Assembly: GCF_014805685.1 (NCBI RefSeq)
Contig: NC_060896.1
Span: 12,791,389-12,855,388, forward strand
Origin: Silurus meridionalis
Taxonomy: Eukaryota; Chordata; Actinopteri; Siluriformes; Siluridae
DNA: 64,000 nt
Direction: 5' to 3'
The position numbers and the translations under genes are program-made. This document shows, piece after piece, positions 58,501-64,000 of the stretch. Below the pieces are notes generated by a model, which was given only the letters and a program-made list of their open reading frames with translations, made no database searches and was not told where the DNA came from. Positions within the stretch are counted from its first letter, which is position 1. Every line of letters begins with the position of its first letter.

Positions 58501-61500
58501 TTAAACTTTTTATAAAGAACATGTTGTATAATGTTTTTTTCTGTCATGGCTTAAGAAGGTAGATTCTCCGCTTGATGAAAGCAAGAACTCTGCTTCTCGG
58601 AAAAAGGCTTTGACTCTGGGATAAAGAAGGAAAGCGTATAGATTATTTTCAGGGCATCAAATCCCAAGTCGATCAGTGCACACAAAGCTCAATTCATTTC
58701 TGAATCCCTTCACACTTGGCACTCGTGCTGAAATGGAAAATTGAAATTCCAGTAAACAGCAAAAACGTGTGCATTTTCAATCAGAGATAGAGGGGGAAAA
58801 ACGTATGGTGTAGGCGAGGTGGCTTACAATTCAGGCAGAACGAGAGAGAATGATATGAAAGAATACATAGAAATTTGACCTGAGAGACAACAGACAAGTG
58901 TAAGAGACACATAGACAGAAACAGAACATGGATAAAGTGAACTGCTTCAGTCTTTGCTGTCAGCTGCTTTCTTTTTTTTTGGTCACTCTTACTTTTTCTA
59001 TTTTTCTGCCTTATGTTTTTATTCATCTCTGCTTCTACAGTATTCTTTGTATCTCTCTTTGTTCAATCCTCCAATTTCATTGGATTTCCTCTTCTATTAC
59101 TAGATTACAGTAAATCAAATATTAACTTTTTTTTAATTTTGTCACTTTTTTATTGAAACTATTAAAGCTTTTGAACTTATTTTAAGCCTTTCAAATTGTA
59201 GTCCAGATTTTACTCGCATTCAAAAATACTTGCCAATAGAATAATTAGACTACAAGCTTGAAATAAATGAAAATGCCTAAAAAAAGTTTAAATGATCTTA
59301 CATCTGGTGTGTTGTTCCTATAAGAAATACTGTGTAAAATGTACTATAGTTCAAGATATTTTCACTTGCTAAAGATGCCTTTATTTTAGGCATTATGAAG
59401 CTTCCAGTGTAGGCTTTGTAATATTTACAGTCCTCTCCTGGAATACATCAGTGTTCTGGTTATGTCCATTTAGTCTTGTGATTGATTTTAAGGTGTGGTG
59501 TTATTTCTGGGATCCACTTACTTTCCAAATGGTCCTCATTTTATATTATTTTTGTCACTTTTTTGCTGAAGCTCATGCCAGCACAAGCATCATGTTAAAT
59601 GGTTATTTTTAAGTACAGTCTTGTAAGATGGAATATGTTTGAGGGCTAGAATTTCTTTGCGCCAGTAAAAATGTCTGGTTTCACAAGTGCGCGCCTGAGT
59701 AAGCACTGCTTCAGTTCTGTGTTTGTATGGACTTTTGGCAGAATAAACCTGGCACCTACCGTGGGCTATGAAGAGGACGTGGGCAGCCACACCACCCACC
59801 ATTTCATGTACCCAGAAAGTGCCAAGAACCTGGCTGCCAACGTCAGCTTCGTTCTGGTGCCCTTCAAGACTCTGGACCTGCTGTGGATCACCAGCGCCCT
59901 CTCTACTGGCCAAATCCGCTTGTAAGACATGAAAAACACATACACACACATTTTCCTGGCTACAGGCTTTGGTTTATTCTCAGAAATGGCCACTATTCTT
60001 CTCTTAGACACTTTTTTCTGCGGATCACATTAAAACTGCCTAATTTATAAATATTCCGACAGCATAACGTAGATACTAAGCAACTGTAAAACACTATGTT
60101 CATAAGAGTCTGTGAGGTGAGGTCTCACACTATTTATATTTATGTACATACACATACTTATACAGATACATTTCAAGTTAAAGCACATCATTGTCATTTC
60201 TCTTTTTAAATGTCATCTTTGTTTTTTTCCCCTCTTTTCTTTCTACTACAGTACCTATGCTCCAGTTAAGCAGTTTCTGCGTGTGGACAAGGACAAGGTA
60301 ATTTAAACTCATTGCATCTCATTACACATTTTGCAGTGCTGCATCTGGGTCTCAGCACACTGCCAAAGTCTGAAAGGACATCCGATGATGCCCAGACCAA
60401 TCACTTTATTATGTACAGTGACAAAGCATTTAATGACCTTTTATAAGGAACACATATACACTCGCTCATCTATGCCGTTATCTAGTCATGTGGTAGCCTC
60501 ACAAAGCATAATATCATGCAGCAATACTGTCCAGTTTAAGAGTACTATGTGCGTACACAAGACCCAAATTCCAGTTCTTGGCTGACAGGAGTAAAACCTA
60601 ATGTGGTCTTCTGCTCACCAGTTGTAAAGACCGCTTATTTGTGCTCTTGCCATTTCAGAGCAGTTCTCCTCAAACCATTCTCATCAACAAAGCATTTCCA
60701 TCTGCACAATAGCAGTTTCTGAAATACTCAAAGCAGACCATCTGGTACTAACAAACATCAAAATCACTGAGATCTCATTTTCTCTTTATTCTGATGCTTG
60801 ATATAAACATTAACTGATATAAACATCTGCATTCGCATCTTTAATGCACTTTTATGGATGTGCAGATGTGCAGGTGTTCCTGATAAAGTGGTTGGCAGGT
60901 ATATTTTTTTATACACTATTCAGGACTGGGCATGGAGAAACAGTGGTTTTAAGAGGCGTGGTGATTACAGGCATAAACGATTTAGTATTGATGCACAAAA
61001 TCTAATTAATCATTTCTCTGATTGTGTACTGTTTCTGCACAGTGAAATATATGTTGACAGCACAAAGGGAAATAGGTTAAGCATATCATTTTTCATAATG
61101 AATAAAATTTAAACGCAGCAAGTGTTTGGGGAAAAAAGTCTATAAATAAAAAATTTGATTTATCAAAGTCCATAAAAGAAATCCCATCATAATCACACAA
61201 TGGCATCCTAAATCAATATCTAATCATGAGCGCCCTATGGAACCTTACCTTTACATAAAACATATTGCACTGTGCCATGCTCATGCACTCATTTGCATTT
61301 GCTAGACCAAGAGCTAGAACAGAACAGTACCTGGACTGGCTGTGCACCCCATATCAGCAGTAACATACAGTATATTGTGGGGGTTTTTGTTAGTGACTTG
61401 AAGGAGCTGTGAGATTTTATGCTTTTCCTAACCTGCATCCACTACAATTGTCTGACTGTGATTTTTTCTTTCTTTGTGGCACAGGTTCAGATCTTCAATC

Positions 61501-62298
61501 CGGCATTTTTCAAGTACATCCATGACCGCTGGACACGCCACCATGGCCGCTACCCCTCCACAGGAATGCTGGTCCTCTTCTTTGCCCTGCATGTGTGTGA
61601 CGAGGTAAAGATCTACATGCAAAAATGTCTCGACGAAGGCTTTGGGTGGAAATATATTTTACCCTCACTTACGCCTGGCTGTACTATGGCTAAAATCTGA
61701 TCTGTGAAACAAGTAACTATTAGTATGGAGTAATGCATCTTGTCCTATATGAGGTCTCAATGATGCCATAATAAAATGATTTTGAGTAAACTATTACACA
61801 CAGAAATATATTCTACTATTAAAAGTTACTAATACTATTAAAAAAATATCATTCTGTGTTATCACCGTACATGAATGTCACTGACATGTTGCATGACTCT
61901 ACAGTCTGGGCTAGAAGGGAACCAATCGCATGTGTTTATTCTGCATGCATGGCTGGTTCTATTTCCGCAATGAAACCTTATACTGATAACCGTAGATAGA
62001 AGCTAGTCCATTTTGACAAGCTGCTCCTCCTATTGTATTCTGTTCTCATCATATACAAGCTCTTGCTTCTAAAACAAGGCATTTAGAGGCTGCATGATCT
62101 GACACGTTCTCTGTTTCGGTTCAGGTGAATGTATTCGGCTTCGGGGCAGATAGCCGGGGGAACTGGCACCACTACTGGGAGCAGAACCGCTACTCAGGAG
62201 AGTTCCGTAAGACAGGTGTCCATGACGCAGATTATGAGGCCCAGATCATTGAGCGCCTGGCCAAAGCTGGCAAGATCACCGTCTTTCCTGGGAAGTGA
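51937..62298 (+). CDS. st3gal2: Beta-galactoside alpha-2,3-sialyltransferase 2 (ST3Gal II), six coding exons
   Basis: A Golgi type II membrane enzyme that moves sialic acid from CMP-sialic acid to the 3-position of galactose in Gal-beta-1,3-GalNAc on glycolipids and O-glycans. Exons: 51937-52278, 53615-53808, 59742-59921, 60252-60297, 61485-61604, 62125-62298 (stop 62296-62298); 1056 nt, 351 residues, against 350 in human as I recall. The sequence shows a membrane anchor at about residues 5-27, sialylmotif L from about 150 ([13 protein letters not shown]) to 199, motif S about 269-294 ([20 protein letters not shown]), motif III HYWE 310-313, VS motif H327-E332, and a sequon at N212. Its VSFVLVPFK and TGQIRFTYAPVK fit ST3Gal II better than ST3Gal I. 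The start is chosen because MRCSLRLW aligns with the family start; an in-frame ATG at 51661 would add 92 unlikely residues. Confidence 0.96.
52469..52527. repeat. (AT)n microsatellite
   Basis: Uninterrupted TA dinucleotide tract in the intron after coding exon 1 of st3gal2. Confidence 0.95.
52530..53614. other. st3gal2 intron 1 (coding), nothing recognised
   Basis: The rest of this intron holds no repeat ends or RNA motifs that I can support. Confidence 0.5.
54177..54930. mobile_element. Fold-back Tc1 derivative with two head-to-head 5' halves
   Basis: TA flanks the element and the ends share ATAATTATTTGATCCC in inverted form. On the plus strand at 54261 the transposase start reads [20 protein letters not shown] and [15 protein letters not shown]. 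On the minus strand from about 54640 the same start is seen again ([13 protein letters not shown]). The middle keeps a piece of the transposase end ([16 protein letters not shown]). The gene is not functional. Confidence 0.82.
55520..55740. repeat. Common fish interspersed repeat (tentative)
   Basis: The run cctggtcagggtcacagaca followed by atctggagcctaaaccagg matches a motif I recall from many fish intronic repeats. The family and its ends are not determined. Confidence 0.35.
56790..57175 (+). mobile_element. Tc1-like transposon, left-end fragment
   Basis: The terminal sequence (ttatttgatcccctgctgat), the spacer (attagtcctgtacctttaag) and the start region (cctctccaccaccatggtc) match the 54177-54930 element. 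The transposase start has a stop after a few codons, and the right half is absent. Confidence 0.78.
57521..57669. mobile_element. Miniature hAT-type element with perfect 8-bp target duplication
   Basis: The 149-bp element begins CAGGGGCGCAG and ends CTACGCCCCTG and has ctctgtgg on both sides (57513-57520 and 57670-57677). It has no coding capacity. The intact ends and exact duplication point to a fairly recent insertion. Confidence 0.9.
57680..59741. other. st3gal2 intron, nothing recognised
   Basis: The end of the large intron before coding exon 3; no repeat or RNA could be supported. Confidence 0.5.
60395..60907. mobile_element. Shrunken DNA-transposon copy (Tc1-like family, tentative)
   Basis: One end has atcactttattatgtac and the other gtgttcctgataaagtggtt, which are roughly inverted. 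The inside keeps aaaatcactgagatctcatt and gtttctgaaatactc, found in a common fish transposon with a cactttatcaggaacacc terminus. No intact coding frame remains. Confidence 0.5.
60910..61484. other. st3gal2 intron, nothing recognised
   Basis: Short AT-rich intron part before coding exon 5; nothing further seen. Confidence 0.5.
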
Positions 62299-64000
62299 CT
62301 CTCAAAAACAGGTCTCAAAGCAGGCGTGGAGTGAGGAGCCACTGATCAACCAAGCACACAAGCCCAGTTCCTGCACACTTTCCTTTACACTCATAAACTA
62401 GTGGTGTCGGATCAAAAACTCAACCCACAGACCAAGACCTTTTTTTGCTGGTTTCTTTACCGTCCTACAAAAACCTGGAAGAGGAACTGAATGAACAAGG
62501 GACAATTGGCATATCGGCTTTCTCCTTTTCCTGTACAGGCGTTTTTATAGTATTAAAGTTACCGCCAGAAAGTATCTATCTGACCTTGACGGTCGTTACT
62601 CAGCCGACTGATTCCCTCCTCTTTCGTGTGCTCAGCCAATGATCAGCGTAATATGAGTTTAACGACTTTCTGGTTTACGAGATAATCACTGGCTTGAGTA
62701 GATCCAGACTGTGTGTTAATCATGCCACCCTGCATGATCACTGCAAGTGCCAGTTTACATGCCTTTACAGGAAAAAAAAAAAGGAGCATTTTTATGTCGT
62801 ATTATATCTTTTATGGCCGAATTTGATCATGTTGACTCTGCATCACTGTGCTCTCACAGCCGTTCGAACAGTTGTTAGTCCCAGCCATGTGTTTTCATTA
62901 TTTTAATAAGTAATTACCACAAACAGCTGATTGTACAGTGAAACGCTCGGCACCTTCAGATTATTCGTTGAACAGACACTTATTTACTTCAATGTACCAG
63001 TCGGTGTTTAGACGTATATTTGTAAAGCACATTTTAAGCAGTGTTACTGGGGGTTTTTTGTATTGTCTGCAGCGGTAGAGATGAAAAGTCTCTTTTGCTA
63101 GAGCCGATATGTTTAGTGACAAAGATAATGACCTGCTATCTGCACATCAGAAACTAAAATGTATTTTCTATGACCACTAAGAAAGATAAAGCTGGATGTT
63201 TTGAAGACCGGTGGCATCAGCATGTGCCATGCTACTTGAGGCTAAACTCCTTGTTCATTTGGATTAAACCACGTTTCAGTGCAATTAGGTGTTTAGGGAC
63301 ATTATAGGAGAATGTTGCTGCAAATAGTTCTTTCAATTTAATGCAATTTTTTTCTGCCAATCTTAATTTTTTTTTCTTTACCATTTGTCATGTTTAGAGC
63401 AGTGCTCTATGTGAACAAAAATAGTTTCAGGGTGCTCCATATTTCCTGCTTTGACTTCATATTCAGGTACAGTAAACCCATGTTTTTGAAATGTAGACCT
63501 AAACAGATGCTTGTGTGCCTTGTCCTTGCTGTGGAGACGTCCTCCTTGCAGTGAAACAAAACAAAAAGTGGAGTCACAAACCGAGCAAAGTCTTACTGTG
63601 CATTTTTAGCCCATCTGCTCTTCATCACTTACACGCAAACACCTGTGATGTCAGTTTACCCTCTTACTGTGCACTTTTTTTTTTTTTTAATACGCACACA
63701 TTTCTGAGGTATTGGTTTTTTTGTTTGTATTTCCAACAAACCTCCTACACTCGCTGAGCACTGTGCCTTCAGGACCAGGTCGAACTCTCACCTCCATCTG
63801 CTATTAATCATTAATAATTCCTCGTTCTTACACCATCTGAAAAGGAAACCAACGTCATAGCTGAAACTCTGAGTTTTGATGCCTGCGAGGCCACACAATT
63901 ATGGTTAGTAGATTTAAGGTTTGAGACAGAGATGACATTTTAATGATGCAGATGTTTACTTCCTTTCTACAGGTAGAAATGCTTCTTTAAAATGATGTGC
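62299..64000 (+). other. st3gal2: st3gal2 3' UTR (open at right edge)
   Basis: No canonical AATAAA was found after the stop codon; ATTAAA occurs at about 62551 and 63264. The UTR therefore either ends at a variant signal or continues past the window. Vertebrate ST3GAL2 mRNAs are known to have long 3' UTRs. Confidence 0.55.

Overview
The window is vertebrate nuclear DNA, almost certainly from a ray-finned (teleost) fish. Genes are split into short exons with GT-AG introns, there are long CA, TA and CT microsatellites, and Tc1/mariner, hAT and RTE/L2-type elements of the kind common in fish fill the introns and spacer. The Tc1 load would fit an otophysan such as a catfish, but that is a guess. 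No bacterial genes, viral genes, CRISPR arrays or tRNAs were seen.

Two protein genes stand head to head. On the minus strand, positions 115-22124 hold 24 coding exons of sf3b3, the SF3b130 subunit of the U2 snRNP. They encode residues 1-1136 of a protein of about 1217 residues; the last exon lies beyond the left edge. A non-coding first exon and a TATA-less promoter with an ETS site lie near 22.8-22.95 kb. On the plus strand, six coding exons between 51937 and 62298 encode a complete 351-residue st3gal2 (ST3Gal II sialyltransferase). Two probable 5' UTR exons of the same gene lie about 18 kb upstream at 33.1-33.85 kb, and the 3' UTR runs to the right edge.

The most interesting content is inside the sf3b3 introns. 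Introns 5, 6, 7 and 8 each carry a box C/D snoRNA of the SNORD111 type. All four share one antisense element that fits a 28S rRNA segment, and they fall into two subtypes that alternate from intron to intron. Two sf3b3 introns also use GC instead of GT donors, fixed by reading frame and protein homology.

The 10 kb between the genes (about 23.1-31 kb) is a stack of nested retrotransposons. It includes a full-length RTE-type element with a perfect 17-bp target-site duplication, itself interrupted by another LINE. COG4 and FCSK, which lie between these two genes in mammals, are not visible. The st3gal2 introns hold a nearly complete mariner/Tc1 element (35.8-37.4 kb), several decayed Tc1 copies, a fold-back Tc1 derivative, a hAT miniature element with an exact 8-bp duplication, and a 54-bp-arm hairpin at 49.7 kb.

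Functionally the two genes are unrelated: one makes a core splicing factor and hosts rRNA-modification guides, the other makes a Golgi glycosyltransferase. Their adjacency is ancestral synteny, not an operon-like unit.
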